The notes under the pieces are model-generated. The model saw only the letters and a program-made list of their open reading frames with translations. It ran no database searches and had not been told where the DNA came from. A stretch of DNA of 64,000 nucleotides, taken from Meloidogyne chitwoodi. Its lineage: Eukaryota > Nematoda > Chromadorea > Rhabditida > Meloidogynidae. The translations under genes and the position numbers were made by a program. Of the stretch, positions 1 through 12,480 are shown piece after piece (within the stretch, counting starts at the first letter, position 1; every line of letters starts with the position of its first letter). The stretch is from positions 62,001 through 126,000 of the forward strand of contig JACZZP010000005.1 in the NCBI GenBank assembly GCA_015183035.1. Direction: 5' to 3'.

Positions 1-1488
1 TGTAATTGAAAACAAATTTAGAGCCTTTTCGTGATTGTAAAACATTGAAATAACTGTTAAAGTATTTAAAAAATACATAAAATACCAACTTAAAAAGACA
101 TGATAACAGCAAAGAAGGCAGATCCATAAAATTCCTCTCAGTAAAGCTCCATTAACTTCAATATAATTCAAGCAAATATTTTGAAATTGTTCGATGTATT
201 GCATTAAATTTATCCAAAAACCTCCATTTTCAGAAAAATTTGAAGTAATCTTTAAAACATTTTTTTAGATAAAAGAAACTAAATAACTAACAGTTCCTTC
301 ATGATTTGTAACAGTTGGAGAAGAGCTTTCTACTCCACCAGTTAACTGAAATTTTTTTTAATTTAAAATATACCTATTGGTGATTTTTGTGTGATTTTTC
401 TATCGTTTTTATTTTTTATTCAGCCTCTTAAATAACTAACATTCATTTCCATAATGTCCAAATTTGAAATATTTTGAAAAAAATAATGAGATGAATTTGT
501 TAAACTTTTTGTACGCTTTCTTGTGACTCTATTCATTTTTCTAAACATATAAGGAAACGATTTTTATTTAACTAATAAATTTATTTCCACGTATCAAAAT
601 AACAAATTGTACCTATTCCTTTCACTTTTTAAAAATAAATTTTATAGAAATATTATAAGGAATAAAAATAAGCTAACGTATACATACTTACATTAGTCAA
701 AGTTGTTTTTTAAAAAGCAAAAAATTTAATTTACAGACCAGACTGAGTTGTAATCCTTTTTCAACAGCAGTTTCCTCCTTTATTGCCCGATTAGAGTTGT
801 TCTCATGTATATCATAGATTTGCATTTTCTCTGAAATTACAAGCAAATTATTATTACGTACTTTTAAAATTTTTAAAATGTGAATTAAAAAAAAAGAAAC
901 GAGAACTGTGTAGCGGACTGAAAGGAAATTTAATATGTTAGTAATTAAAAATAAATTCCAATTGTTAAATGAGAAAAGTTTTGTTAAATGCGAAGAAAAA
1001 CAATCAAGTTTGACGAATGTGAATAAGTAGGAGGAAAAGGCAAATATTAAACCAATGACAAAGAACAAAAATTTAAGGGTCTTAGTAATTTTTTATAAAA
1101 ATTTAATTTTTACAGGTTTAGATACGTTTTTTACAAGTTTTTTTAGAAAAAAACTTTCTAAAAGATAAAAATCACATTTAGATATTTATTGAAAAATACG
1201 AATAAATTTTTATTAGAAAGAATAATATTAACAATAAGTGTAAAATAAGAGATTAAATAAATACATGTTAACAAATTTGTTATTTGGAAAAGAGTAAACA
1301 GTTCTTTTAAAAAATAAGGGAATTAAAAAAAAGATTACCTTTTATGAAGGCCACAAGGTCTGCACTGTTTAACCCAATAATATTTAGTTGCAGAATTTCC
1401 AATTTTCTTTATGGCGATGGTGGTTGAGGTAATGGAACCATTGACATACATTCCTGGATTGCGAGAATTTGCTAAGTGGATTTTTAAC
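1..1488 (-). CDS. Unrecognised multi-exon gene fragment, probably a membrane protein (partial)
   Basis: I do not recognise this gene and the exon chain is tentative. Read on the minus strand, an exon at 1488-1339 follows an ACAG acceptor and ends at a GTAATC donor; it encodes a segment with 'NGSITSTTIAIKKIGN' and a 'KQCRPCGLHK' cysteine cluster. A later block near 835-740 reads 'MQIYDIHENNSNRAIKEE', but its phase does not join cleanly to the first exon, so an exon is missing from my model. Blocks at 350-265 and 250-1 read 'GGVESSSPTVTNHEGTV' and then a hydrophobic stretch 'GILWICLLCCYHVFLSWYF' typical of a membrane helix. The 3' end lies off the window. The blocks could belong to two genes. 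Confidence 0.35.
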
Positions 1489-1582
1489 TGTAAAAAAATC
1501 TTTTCAAAAAATAAGATCTAAAAATTTAAAGAAAAAATTTAAAAAATAATTTTTAACAAATTAGAGAAAACTAAGAAATTTG

Positions 1583-1646
1583 GGATTGCGCGAATATTCT
1601 TCGCGCAATTCTTAGCTGCGAATTTCTGCGAATAACTATTCGCAGC
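1583..1646. promoter_or_regulatory. Two adjacent perfect hairpins in the divergent promoter region
   Basis: Positions 1585-1609 form a 10-base-pair perfect stem (ATTGCGCGAA, 5-base loop, TTCGCGCAAT). Positions 1615-1646 form a second 9-base-pair stem (GCTGCGAAT...ATTCGCAGC). They are GC-rich islands in AT-rich DNA, ending about 60 bases before the trehalose-phosphatase ATG. A regulatory role is inference; a small foldback insertion is the alternative. Confidence 0.4.
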
Positions 1647-1708
1647 CTTTTTATTATAAAAACAAACATTTATAATTTTATAACTTCAAAGTTTAAAAAG
1701 TACGTAAT

Positions 1709-4069
1709 ATGGGTGAGGAATATCAACAGAGTATTGATAGACAAACAAGCGTGTTCTCAGCTGCCATTGATGACCAACCAAATAACTGGAATGGTAAATC
1801 GAAATAAAAAATTGGTATTATTTTATTTAACGTTTTAGATCTCTTTATGAGAATGGATAAACATCAGGGAAGCGTTGAGGATTTCAAAAAATTAATGTAT
1901 AAGGTTACTTTTATATTTTTATCCTAAATGAAGCGCCTTTAAGATTCCACACAAACATAATACAATATTTATAGGTGCAAATCAAACGCAGAGAATTTGT
2001 TCGTGCCTTTTTACAGGAATATGAGTTGACACACAATAGTAATACTGAAAATAGCGATAGAACTTTGTTTTCAAGTTGGTTTGCGTGATTATATAGATTT
2101 ACAATTTTTAGACTTCGTTTTATTGGATTTAATTTATCATTTTTTAGTTCTATTTGAGTGTTTGCAACTATTCAGAAAAGTTTATCTTATTTTATCGAAC
2201 TCTGAAAACTACCAAAAGGATATGTTATCAAAGTATTGTTTAAATTACACAATTTATAATACATATATTAAAATTTTAAAGTAGCGAAACATTACGAATT
2301 AATGTGAAGGATGAACTTTTTGGAATTCAGGTACATAGTTAATTTTATATTGTTTTTTCTATTATGAAGTATTGGCAAGCTTTTAGTCAAAAATAATTTC
2401 TTTGTAAAAAATTTAAGTTATATTTTTATTTACAGAAAGATTTGGTTCTCCTTGATAAATTTCATTCAATCCATACTACGACCACAAATTATGCTAAAAG
2501 ATTGTTCGAGCTTCTTGACTTTTCCGGTGTTTTAGCTCCATATCATCCCACTAGCTCCGAAATATTTTTTGACGAGCATGCACAATGTGTTGCGTAAGTA
2601 AATTATTTATAATAACCAAATTTAAAACTTAAGTTTTTTGAAACGCTTTGTCGATAATTCTGGGACAAAAAGGAAACCAATTATGATTACAGACTGGGAT
2701 GGGACTATGAAAGATTATTGCTCTCAATATGTTACAAACATGCAACCAATTTATAGTGCTCTTAGCATGGCTATTTTTTCTAAAGTGATTTATTTTTAAT
2801 TTTAGTTGTTAAGTATTCTTTTTTAGAAATGCACTCGTGTCACTGCAGTTCTAACTGCTGGTTTATTTTTTATCATTTTCAATATAATTTTAAAATTTTA
2901 AGGACCACTTATTGGGACAGGAATTCTAGATCTGACTTCATTACCAAAAGATGGCCCTGTTGTTTTTGGCGGGTCATGGGGACGTGAATGGTGGCTTAAC
3001 GGAAAAAGGTTTAGACATTTAAAACATTAAATGATTTTTCAGATAAATTTAAATCCCATGGTCAAAATTTGACTCTAAATATCTTTTAATTTCAAAATTT
3101 TATATTTTAGAATTGTACACGATGAAGGTATTTTTGTAGAATAATCTAATATAATGCTCAATTCCACTCTTTGAGGTATCTCTGATGCTGGAATGGATGC
3201 GTTAGAAAGACTTTCAAATGAAGTAGTTTTTACACATTTAAATGAACAGACGCCATTAATTTTCCACTTTTTTAGATGACTAGACTTTTGGAAACTCAAG
3301 AATATTCACATTTTGGACTTATTGGTAGTGGCGTGCAGCGTAAAGTTGATCGCCTTACACTTGGTGTTCAAACAGTTTGCAAGGTTTATTTGTTTAAATT
3401 TTTTAAATCATTCAATTAGCATGTTAATCCTGATCTTTCAATGAAATACCAAGAAGAAGTTAGGGAGAGGCTACACAGAGTTGATCCAAATGAAGAGGTT
3501 TTTTAACATTTTTGAACTGACCCACCAATGATATTCCTCAAATATTTGAATTTATAAAAGCATTTTGAAAAAAGAAAACAAAATTTATTTTTTTTATAAT
3601 GAAGATATTTACAATATTTATAGTCTTATAGGTTCTCCATTTTGACCCATCAACTGAGCTTGAGGTTGAAGTTGTTGTACATAGCGATGGAATTATTTGG
3701 AATAAAGCGAATGGAATTGCTCATCTAATTGAAACAATTAGTGATACAATAGAGACTGATAAAGTATTAATTTGTGGAGATACTTATTCTGACCTTCCTA
3801 TGGTTATGCACGCATTGGAAAAAAATAAAAAGGTTAAATATTTTTATAAAATATATTTTTAAGTTTTCTAGGGCGCTTTGTTTATTTTTGTGACTATGAA
3901 ACAATCTCTTAGGGAGAAGGTTGTCGAACTTGTTGGTGAATCTAATAATTGTTGTTTTGTTTCGTCTCCAGACGTTATTCATGCCGCGGTTTATATACTA
4001 TTTTTTCTAATAATTAAATTTATTTAATTACAGATGATGACACTGCTTACAACGATGATGAATAATTGA
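1709..4069 (+). CDS. gob-1: Trehalose-6-phosphate phosphatase, nematode GOB-1 type
   Basis: Hydrolyses trehalose-6-phosphate to trehalose, the last step of trehalose synthesis; in nematodes this HAD-superfamily enzyme is essential because the substrate is toxic when it accumulates. About fifteen short exons run from ATG 1709 to TGA 4067-4069. HAD motif I is 'DWDGTMKDY' near 2692, with the nucleophilic Asp. 'GSWGREWWLNGKR' (about 2970-3008) and 'GSGVQRKVDRLTLGVQTV' (about 3325-3380) match the nematode family cap region. The HAD metal motif 'GDTYSDLPMV' lies near 3777. The N-terminal part (1709-2600) resembles the helical domain of nematode homologues. I infer the start because it is the first ATG and the reading frame stays open through successive splice junctions. 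WDR12 follows 245 bases downstream on the same strand. Confidence 0.9.
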
Positions 4070-4314
4070 TCTTATTTTTTTGTTTAGAAAAGTTTTAGAC
4101 ATTATTTTAGATTTTAATCTTTCTTAAGACTTACAATTAGATAAATATAAAAGAGACTTTCTTATTTTTTACATATGTATGCCTATAAATATTTGAACTT
4201 ATAACTTTAGTATTGTTTTAATAAGATTTGATAATCTTGTATGTATATATTCATATTCCTTTGCATATTTCTTACATTCAACGAGCGAAAAGACATTTTA
4301 TTAATTTTAAAGGG

Positions 4315-6407
4315 ATGCAAGAAATATCAACTTTAGACTCCTCTCATATTCAAATTAAATTTTTTTCGAAGGATGAAAGGTATCAAGTTTTAAAATCATC
4401 TTATTAAAATTTTGAATTTAAGATTTATTGATCAACTGCCTAAACAAGTATTTAATGTCCCAGTCTCTTCCGAATCTGAACAATTGAATATTTTAATTAA
4501 TAAAGTTGGTGAAACTACAGAAAACGGTTTTTTTAATATCTTTAATTTTGGTTATTAATTTTAAATTATTAGGTCAGTTTATATAATTAGCGTCAAAGAT
4601 CATTGGTTCATTTTTATTTTTAAGCAAAATGGAAACAATTGAAATTTGATTTTCTTATTGACTCAATTCTTCTCAGGGTTTCATTATTCGACTTTATTGA
4701 CAGCTATAAACTGTCGTTGGAAAATGTTCTGAAATTGGAGTGCATAGAACAAAGCCCTGCTCCTGTGCCTCATTTGGATTTGACTGATTCTGAATGGGTT
4801 GCTGATGTGAAAATAATTAATGAAAAATGGTATTTATTGTTTTTGATATGATAGGTTTATTTTGATTTTATTTAAACTAAAATATAAGTATGTACTCGAT
4901 ATGAATTTGTGGTTTAGTTGGTTAAAAGTCAAGTTCTATGATATATGGGAGGCGCCTATTGTTTTAACACAAGAGCAATGAAGAGACATTTGACTAGAGT
5001 CTCATAAATAATTTTGATGAGAATTATTAATGTTCTGAGCTCTAAATCTCCTTTTTTTATATTTTAACAATATAATTATTTAATTTTTCAGTATTGTCTC
5101 AGTTAATTATGGAGGAGAATTTATCCTTTGGAATATCGATAGGAATAAAAACGAAACAATTGCGGAAAGAAATGTTGTCAAAAAGCTGGACGAGGAACCG
5201 ATCAAATGTTTAGATGTATTCTCACATGACAAAAATGGTTTTATATTTTTTTACGTTTAAAAGTCTTTTAGTTGTCCAATTTTTAATTATATTTTCATGT
5301 TTGTTTAGCCACGTCTTTTTTGGTCGGAGCACAGAATCAAACTCTTATTTTAATGAAAATGGAAGGAAATATTGAAAAGGGCCACAATATTATGGCAAAA
5401 ACTGTCTTACGAGGACATGAACGAAGTGTTGAATGTGTTGCAATTAATAATGATGGTATTGAATAATTTTATTTTCTTTAAAATTTCTTACACACTTTTT
5501 TTCATGTACTCATGCTGTGTCTGGTTCTTTCGATAAATGCATTAAAGTTTGGAATATATCTGAAGGTTTTCGATTTTTTAAATTTTCTATTAAAAATTTT
5601 TTAGATAAATCGATCACAAATTCAGACAGAATTGAAGAATTTTCTGCATTATCGAAAGGCTCAAAAAGAGCAAAAATTGATAATCTTGTTACAAAGGTTT
5701 GTTCATTTCTGGTTTATTTTTGAGTGTTAAGCAACAATCTTTCTTCGATTTTTATTTAGACTCCAATGGTAACTTTACAAGCACATCGAGAGGCAGTTGT
5801 CGATATCAAGTGGAATACTTTAAATAATGGTCAAGCAGTCAGTGTATCTTGGGATAAACAGATTTTGGCGTGGGATTTGGAGTTCGCAAGTAGTTTAATT
5901 ATTTTTCTTTCCAATTTTTTCTTCAAATTTTAGATCCAACTACAAGTTTGCCTTCAAACAGAGCATTTTCTGCACTCTCAATAAATCCTCATAATGGTAT
6001 TGTGTTAACATCTTCGACTGATTCATTTATTAGAATGTGGGATTTAAAAAGCAAAGGTTAAATATACATTTTTAATATTTAAATATATTTTTTCTAATTT
6101 TAGAGGGCTCTATGGTTAAAAATACATTTTGTGGTCATCTTGCTTGGGTCTCTGATGTTTGTTGGTCGCCTTTCAATGAATATTTATTTAGTTCTTCAAG
6201 TTTTGATGGAACTGTGAAAATGTGGGATGCAAGGTTTATTTTAAAATATTTTTGTTTATAAATATGGATTTATTTTTTAGAAGTCCGAAGGCCGCCCTTT
6301 ATGATTTGATGGGACATCAAGATCGTGTTTTATGTGTTGATTGGTCTATTTCAGGGAGAATTGCTAGTGGTTCCGTTGATTGTTCAGTCAAGGTATTTTC
6401 TTGTTGA
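4315..6407 (+). CDS. wdr-12: Ribosome biogenesis protein WDR12 (Ytm1 family)
   Basis: A member of the PeBoW/Nop7 complex that acts in the nucleolus in 27S pre-rRNA processing and 60S maturation. The N-terminal NLE domain is encoded at 4315-4530 ('[12 protein letters not shown]', '[14 protein letters not shown]'), followed by the family motif '[19 protein letters not shown]' near 4642. WD40 blades follow: '[15 protein letters not shown]' near 5415, '[15 protein letters not shown]' near 5520, '[20 protein letters not shown]' near 5795, '[12 protein letters not shown]' near 6012, '[17 protein letters not shown]' near 6188, and '[20 protein letters not shown]' near 6312. The last exon ends 'DCSVKVFSC' with the stop at 6405-6407, a normal end for this family. 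The intron at about 4855-5090 contains a degenerate tRNA A-box-like stretch. The short gap to the upstream gene makes co-transcription possible. Confidence 0.9.
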
Positions 6408-9400
6408 TTTTTTGTTGAAATATTTTTGTTTTTTAATTGTTTTATAATTTAATATTATAAATGATTTAACACTTAATTATAAAGTGTTTACAAAAGAATC
6501 AGACCATTTTTAAGCTGGAACATTTTTTTTAATAATTTTTTATCAAAAAAATTATATAAATATACATGCAATATATTTTATTTTTATTTCTTTCCCATGC
6601 TTTTTACATAACTTTTTTTTTTTATAATTGCCGACCGGCACACTCTTATACTTTTCCCCTTTTCTCAACATTTATTTTTTGCCGTTCGTGGCGTCGATTA
6701 ATACTTTTAAATGGTAATAAATGTGTTTGCGCACTTTTTTGCCATTTTTTATATATCGAATCACAAAATTATTTAAAACATAAAAAATATCTGCTTTAAA
6801 TTTTAAATAAAAAATATAAGTATATAAGTGTTTCTGTAAGTTTTTCTAAAATTTTCCTCTACTTTTAATAAAAGTTTTTGCCATTAATGATTGTGTGAAC
6901 CAGCCGGTAAAAGAGCATTAGGGGGACTGACCACCATTCGTCACATTGCTTTATAACGTATGGGAAATTGTTTTTTATATTATCGCCGTTTTATGCGCAC
7001 ATTTTTTTTGTCGATGGACATTCAAAATGTGTGGGAAAAAGGCTGGTCTGTTTTTTAGATTTGGCATTTGCTATATTTTTGATGTGAGAAATAAAAATTT
7101 TTATATGATCCGAAGGAAAATTTTAATGATTTTTATTTCAAACAATCTTTAAACACACAAAAATTTGCAAAATATTATTTATCTTAACTAAAGTTTATAT
7201 TTTCCTCTTTTTTAGCTTGCAATTTATTTATATACGTAAATTGCAAAAATTCATTTAATGACTTTGGAGTGACAGCTCTATTCGTCGTAAAAGTGTACCG
7301 TAGTTTTTTTTATTATTTTTTTAACTATCTTTTTTTCTCACATTTTCTCGTTATTAAAAAATATTATTTATTAGTTTTTGATAAATAAATATCTTTTTTG
7401 CTAGTTAAAAAGATAAAATTTATATTTTTTCTTAAAATCTTGATATTTGTATACGCGCATCAATTCCTTTCTTTTTTCGCAAAATCTCTATTGAAACTTC
7501 AAATATTTTTTGATTATTATATTTATTTAATTTAAATCAACCTTATTACCAGCCGCTCCCGCCCAATTGGTAATTTTTTGTAGTAACAAAGTTAAGTTAA
7601 AAGAAACAGCCATTAAACACATTTTTCTTAGTTTCCCACCACCATAACACATAACCAACCAGCCATTTTTATATTTATTTTGATCAAAAAGTGTTTAAGA
7701 AATATGTGTTTAACCAATATTTTATATTCTCAGAAAATCACAACTATTCTTTTTTCCTTCAAATAAAGTTTAGAGGATAAAAAACAATACGCCCGGACAC
7801 ATTATATGTTCGGGCAAAAACGTCCAAAATTTTCATGTTTTCGGGCTTCTGCTTAATTTTTAATGAATGGGTAAAACAACTATTTTTAAATATTTTCTTC
7901 AGTTAAAAAAATAAATAATTATAACCTTTTGTTATATTTTGCTTAATTTAACTTTTTTGCCTTAAATTAGGAACATTTTTCTGGATTTCCCTCACGCCTA
8001 TTTCCCAGGCTCGCAAATTTGATTTTGTCTTTTAAAATTATTATTCTCACCTTGGGCCAACAAAACAACAAAAAATGTAATTTTAACTTAATTTTCTTTT
8101 TATAATTGAATTTTTTTAATATTTTCTCAAATTTACACTTGCTCCTCTTTTTTATTTTACCTCATTTCCCCCAATTTTCCATTCAATTTCCCGCTACCTA
8201 ATAAAAACAGAAGAGGCCAGTACATGTCACACAAATATATACAATTTACTTTAAAAATTACAAAAATATTTTCCGGCGTTTTTATAACGTGTGAACGGCT
8301 AACGGCATATTAAAAATAAAAAAATATTTAAATTTCTATAGAAAAGGTTGAAAAAAACAGAATTTTTATTTTTTTTAATAAAAAATATGTATTTGAAAAC
8401 GTTGATTTTCTCTCTCCTTTTATTTCTTCAAGTGGATATACTTATACAGTATATTTTTAGGAAGGTAAAAGAATCAGGATTAACGTATAAAAAATATTGT
8501 CTTTTTAACTGTGCGACTAGTTTTTTTTATATTAATTACAAAAAAATAAGGGAAATGTAGCAATGAAAAATACCGCAAATGGAAGGTTTTTAAGTGTTCT
8601 GACAAACTGTTTGCCCCTTATGTCCCGTTGACCATTTGTAGGAAGATTAATTAACACTGATATAGGGGGCATTACCGAAAAGTGCCTACTAGCTTTTTTC
8701 TTTGGCGGCTTTTAAATATTAAAATAAAAAATAAGCTAAATTGGGCGCATGCATAAGTTTTCCCCTTTTATTAGTTTAAGTATTTTATAGTCAATTTTTT
8801 GATCCTGAACAAAAACAGTTTTTTAGCGGCAATTGTAAAGACACTTCTCCATTCCCTCATTTTGCCTTTTTTACTTTTTTTCTTTCCCACACAGTTGAAC
8901 ACGAAGAGAATTAGCGCGTAGAGCGGTGTAATAGAGACACATTGATGCTCAATCAGTGTGTGGTTGCCTTCCTTTTTCTCAGCCACTTTTTCCAATCGCT
9001 TTGTGTATATGAGCACCCCACTTCAAATACAAAAAAAAGTCTGAAGGGATTTAATGAAATAGAAATTATTAGAGTGAAAAAAAAAGAACAGTCTCCGATT
9101 AAAGTTAAAAAATGATTTTATTTAATAAACTTTTCTTTTGAATTTTTTTATATTATTATTAAAATTAATTTTTTTTAAAATTATTCTGGAACTTTTATTA
9201 GACAGGGGTGCTTGTATTCAACTAAAATAAGTTTAGACCCATTCTACATTTGGCTAATTGTAAGAAGCTTCCAATGAGTTCAAAAATGGTCAAAGGACAA
9301 AATGTTCAATAATACAGTCAAAAAAGTGTAGACCCCAAAATATAAATAATTCCATAATTGTTTAGCTTAAAAAGATCAACTGTTTTTAATTGATAATTTA

Positions 9401-9715
9401 AAAATGTTGGTATACTGTTTGGATTAAATTTTTTTGAGTCTTTTCAATACAAAGGGAAAGAATTATAAAACTGAAGCGGCCTCCCCTTTTAGACTTCCTT
9501 CCATTGGGCGTTCTTTTTGAATTTATTCGTTAAAAGAGAGAGAGATAGAGGGTGAGAGAGTGAATAAAAAATAAAATTAGTTCTTTTTAACAAATCAAAT
9601 CCCCCCTCATTTTTATTTACCGCAATTTTTTAAAAATTGTGAAATCTTAGAATTTATTATTTTTTTAAATATTTTATTTGGTTTTAAATTTAATTTCAGT
9701 TAAAAACATTGTTAA
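6408..9715. other. 3.3 kb with no gene seen
   Basis: AT-rich, T-tract-rich DNA between the WDR12 stop and the HES-like ATG. Open frames here are short, lack splice-linked partners and match nothing I know. Near 7791-7815 there is a hairpin (GCCCGGACA...TGTTCGGGC). The right part is likely to hold the 5' regulatory region of the HES-like gene, but no specific site can be named. Confidence 0.5.
9696..9701 (+). promoter_or_regulatory. Candidate spliced-leader trans-splice acceptor
   Basis: A 'TTTCAG' acceptor after a T-rich run lies about 15 bases before the HES-like ATG at 9716, with no upstream exon visible. In nematodes this pattern usually marks SL1 trans-splicing. It could equally be the acceptor of a cis-spliced 5' UTR intron. 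Confidence 0.35.
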
Positions 9716-11627
9716 ATGAAAAAAATAAATATATTGTATCAACCAGACATAAAACAACAAAATTCCTCTACTTACCCACAAATTCCAAGTAATTTTATTT
9801 TTTAAATTTTATTCAAAATATTTTAAATTTATAGCTGATTTCAATAATACTATGCTTTTTGGAAATGGAACAACACATGTTGGAGGAAGGGCAAGTCGAC
9901 GTTCACCTACTTCAGATTGTCCAAGTCCAAGTTTTGAACATTTGGAAAGAAAGGTTGATATTCTATTTTAAAAATAATGTCATTGCCTCAATGTTAAAGA
10001 TCATCTATTAAAGGAAAAACTATAAAATAAGTGCCGGCCTCGATAGCTTAGTGGTAGAACGTCTGATTATGTTTGTGGAAATTGAAGAAAGGTCGTAGGT
10101 TCGAAACCTTCCAATGGAAATTTTTTTCTAAAATATATAATACTAATTTGAGATAGTTTTTAGTATTTAAAAATAATAATTAATAAATAATTTTAGTTAA
10201 AAAAGCCTTTGATGGAGAAAAAAAGAAGAAAGCGAATAAATAATTGTTATGATAAACTTAAAGAAATACTTATGCATTCAGAATTACAACAAAGGTAGAA
10301 AATTAATTTTTTTTCAATAAAATATATTTTTTTTAAATTAGTAAATTAGAAAAAGCAGATGTTCTTGAAAAAACGATACTTTTTGTGAGACATTTACAAC
10401 AAAAATATAGCCAACTTCAACAACAAAATCAATTGCTTGTTGGTACAGAGGCTGGTCAGCAATTTAAACGAGGTGTTGATATAGCTATTGCTGCTACTCT
10501 TGAATTATTAGCTGGATTACAGGTTATTATAAGTAATAAAATACTTCATAAGCATGCTTCCTTGCTTCAGAAACATTAATGAAGCAAATTTTTTAATTAA
10601 GCCTGAACTATGTCGACGTGTTGAATTGGAAGTTCCAGAGAGAGTAGCACGAGCAGTAGGCCTAGGTGTGCCTCCTAATGGTAATAATACTATTCCCTTT
10701 ATTCCACCTCCTATTCATCAAGGAAGATTTATTCAACAAGGTACGCTTTAATTTGAATTATTATTACATTTGACTATCACTATAATTTCGGTTTCTTTTG
10801 GTGTCCTTATGAAGAATCAACTTTATAAAGAATATTTAAACTTTCAAAAATAATTTATAAATTCAATTTTTAAGTTAATCAACAAATTCCAAATTTTGTT
10901 CCTCCTTTATCTTCACCTTTACCTTCACATTCTTTTAGAACATCAATTTTTCCTACTAATAATATCCAAAAAACATCTTTTCCTTATTTTCATCCATTCT
11001 TTAATTTTACTTCACAACAACAACAACGTGCTTTTATTAATTCAAAATGTTTTTTGCCTTGTTCTGTACAAAATTATTGTGCAGCCAATCTAGAAAAGAC
11101 TGAAAAAGAAAATGGAAAAGTTCAAATACCTAGCAATGGTAAAAATTAAGAAAATAAATTAATTGAAAATATTCTTGCTGTAAAATTAACTGATCTAGAA
11201 TCTTGACTAAAAAATAATTAAAATCTCGGCCGCTGGCAGGTTCGAACCTGCGACCTTCTTCACACATAATCAAGCTCACTACCACTGAGCTAACGGGGCG
11301 ACATTTTTTATCTTCTCTATTATTCTTTTAGAGATATTTTTTCTTGAATTTATTAAAATGAATTTTTTTATTTAAACAGCAACAACTTCAACAACACAAC
11401 CGAAGAACGAAGAGGAAGAGAATGAGGAAGAAGTTGATGTTGAAAGTTTGTCAACAAATACAACAACAGTAGAAACTGAATTAAAAGATAACCAAGTTTG
11501 TTATAAAATTTTTTTAATATTTAAGAAATATATATTTTAGGTTTTCTTTGACCAGAGTGTTGATACTCTTAAAATTAAAAATAAAATACAACGAATATCA
11601 AGAAAAAATGTTTGGAGGCCTTATTGA
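9716..11627 (+). CDS. Hairy/E(spl)-family bHLH transcriptional repressor
   Basis: Sequence-specific repressor of the HES class, nuclear. After a short N-terminal exon (9716-9789) and a Ser/Pro exon, the basic region and helix 1 read 'KKPLMEKKRRKRINNCYDKL' (about 10200-10260), including the proline of the basic region that marks HES proteins. Helix 2 ('KADVLEKTILFVRHLQQ') is in the next exon and is followed by an Orange-like segment ('GQQFKRGVDIAIAATLELLA'). The next exon that keeps frame starts at 10603 ('PELCRRVELEV'). A long Pro/Ser/Gln-rich stretch and an acidic exon follow. The protein ends 'RKNVWRPY', a variant of the Groucho-recruiting WRPW tetrapeptide. Two tRNA-like repeats sit in its introns (10033-10121, 11225-11302). 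LIN-22 is a candidate nematode counterpart, but I cannot prove orthology. Confidence 0.82.
10033..10121 (+). repeat. tRNA-derived repeat in HES-like intron
   Basis: An A-box-like 'TAGCTTAGTGGTAGAACG' and a B-box-like 'GGTTCGAAACC' are spaced as in a tRNA, but the acceptor stem does not pair. The segment 'GATTATG' after the D-arm is shared with the units at 11225 and 15868, so this is probably a SINE copy, not a working tRNA gene. Confidence 0.6.
11225..11302 (-). repeat. tRNA-derived repeat in HES-like intron (reverse strand)
   Basis: On the minus strand it reads 'GTTAGCTCAGTGGTAGTGAG', then 'GATTATGTGTGAAG', then 'GCAGGTTCGAACCTGC'. The A and B boxes are intact. The T-loop is one base short and the acceptor halves do not pair fully, so I call it a tRNA-derived element. 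It shares its central segment with the copy at 15868-15966. Confidence 0.6.
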
Positions 11628-12480
11628 CTAGGAATTTTAGACAAAATAAATTAAAATTATTTATTTTAAAAAAGTCTTATAAAATTCTCTGCCTTAATTT
11701 TGTTGATTTCTGATACTGATGATCTTTTGGATTTACTAAAAAATAATTTTATCTAAAATTTGTATTAATTTGTTATCAGCGTGAGAAAAGAAAAGAGTTT
11801 TTGATTAGAACAACAAAAAACAAAAAATAAAATTCTGAAAAAGAATGAGATGAGAAATAAGAGGGAGGGGAACTTTAATTTTCCTCTAAAATTTCCCTTT
11901 TTGCTGTACAAATCTCTTTTAAAGAACAACTTTTAACCATTTATCTTCAATCATTTATTATAATTTAATACATAATGTTTGCAAGATTAATTGACATTGG
12001 CTACTGAAAAAGAAAAAATAAACGATTAATCTGTTCATCAAAAAAGAAATAGATTTATTTATAAATAAATGTTCATGCGCGGGGATTTCCTTTTAAAGTG
12101 AAAGAAGAAAGCGCAAATTACCGTTTTTTTAATAATTTTGCATGTGAGAAAAAAATAAAGTTTTGATAAAGTAAAAGGCAAGGATTAGTGAAGAAAGGAA
12201 GGAATTAAGCTCTTCTACTTATAAATTGCCTAAAGCAAGATTTTTTTGCATTTGTCTTCCGGTAACATTACTAAATAAAATTAATTGATCAAGCAAAATC
12301 CAAAATGTTATGATTTTGGCACAGTAAACAGCCGATAAAATCAAAAATATAACAGGTAATTATTAATATTTTTAAAGAAAAATAATCAAATTTATTCAAT
12401 CATTAACGAAAAATTGGTAATGGAATAAGAATATAATGAATTTTTTGAGGGTTTATTCTATTGAACTTTTGTAAAAGCTT
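11628..12480. other. Intergenic, no gene seen
   Basis: AT-rich sequence after the HES-like stop and before the repeat block. I see no splice-linked exons and no repeat that recurs elsewhere in the window. It presumably includes the HES-like 3' UTR. Confidence 0.4.

Noticed and set aside
6946..7152. Hydrophobic 68-codon frame in the 3.3-kb gap
   Set aside because: No splice partner, no family, and composition typical of T-rich non-coding DNA here.
10033..10121. True tRNA gene
   Set aside because: A and B boxes are present but the acceptor stem does not pair and the spacing is wrong; the same core recurs in other units.
11225..11302. True tRNA gene with an AUG-like anticodon
   Set aside because: The T-loop is one base short, the acceptor pairing is incomplete and the anticodon stem has a mismatch.
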